Of a stretch of DNA of 12,456 nt, positions 12,383 to 12,456 are shown piece after piece. Position numbers and translations under genes: made by a program. Numbering within the stretch: position 1 is the stretch's first letter; every line of letters starts with the position of its first letter. Below the pieces are notes generated by a model. It did no database searches. It was not told where the DNA came from and saw nothing but the letters and a program-made list of their open reading frames with translations. This DNA is from an uncultured Collinsella sp. (GTDB lineage: Bacteria; Actinomycetota; Coriobacteriia; Coriobacteriales; Coriobacteriaceae), in NCBI GenBank assembly GCA_900544845.1, contig UQWV01000054.1:1-12456 (forward strand). Reading direction: 5' to 3'.

Positions 12383-12456
12383 CCGACCGAATATTGCCGT
12401 TCGGCACCGCCATTAAATGCCTTCCCGCGCATCCCCGTTACGCTCGGGCTGCCATG

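Larger units (their letters stand above)
11835..12456. other. AT-richer intergenic region without a convincing gene
   Basis: This 620-bp stretch is clearly richer in A and T than the rest of the window. It contains two structured repeats (11926-11996 and 12154-12203), a weak direct repeat (12356-12376 and 12391-12411, 17 of 21 bases alike) and one unrecognised minus-strand ORF. At the far right a minus-strand frame ends ATGGCAGCCCGAGCGTAA (stop at 12438-12440). This could be the last codons of the next gene upstream, by synteny possibly prfA, but too little is present to tell. Confidence 0.5.

Noticed and set aside
9300..12456. CRISPR array
   Set aside because: The repeats here are inverted or degenerate and not regularly spaced identical units; no cas genes are present.

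Overview
The window is high-GC and almost every gene reads on the minus strand. Gene content and order suggest a Gram-positive anaerobe of the Coriobacteriia (Collinsella-like); this placement is inferred from protein style, not from a database match. The core is an F1Fo ATP synthase operon at 1-5971, read right to left: an AtpI-like protein, atpB (a), atpE (c), atpF (b), atpH (delta), atpA (alpha), atpG (gamma) and atpD (beta). atpD runs off the left edge, and atpC would be expected beyond it. The genes are tightly packed. A good sigma70-type promoter (TTGTAC, 16 bp, TACAAT) lies at 6033-6060, just upstream of the AtpI-like gene.

Upstream of the operon come upp (uracil phosphoribosyltransferase, 6253-6900), glpK (glycerol kinase, 7024-8565) and a TsaC/Sua5/YrdC-type tRNA threonylcarbamoyladenosine synthase (8579-9322). 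Next are two small regulator or antitoxin-like genes. One is an XRE-type HTH protein preceded by a 40-codon ORF that resembles the start of a HigB/Gp49-type toxin. The other is a HicB-like protein with its own C-terminal DNA-binding segment and no HicA beside it. Each has a short palindrome in its promoter region, and the two palindromes share the octamer TCTATAGT. prmC (release-factor glutamine methyltransferase, 10485-11759) follows, with an Ala/Glu-rich insertion of about 130 residues.

The right-hand 700 bp (11760-12456) has no convincing gene and is AT-richer than the rest. It holds the prmC promoter, an imperfect inverted repeat enclosing helically phased TTGG repeats, a perfect 17-bp inverted repeat of REP/RAYT type, and an unrecognised ORF that reads through that repeat.

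The order prmC - tsaC - upp - atpIBEFHAGD matches the conserved Bacillus subtilis prfA-prmC-ywlC...upp-atp neighbourhood. glpK and the two antitoxin-like modules look like insertions into that frame. I see no large undescribed system. The most novel parts are the two small regulatory modules with matching operators, the PrmC insertion and the structured right-hand intergenic region.
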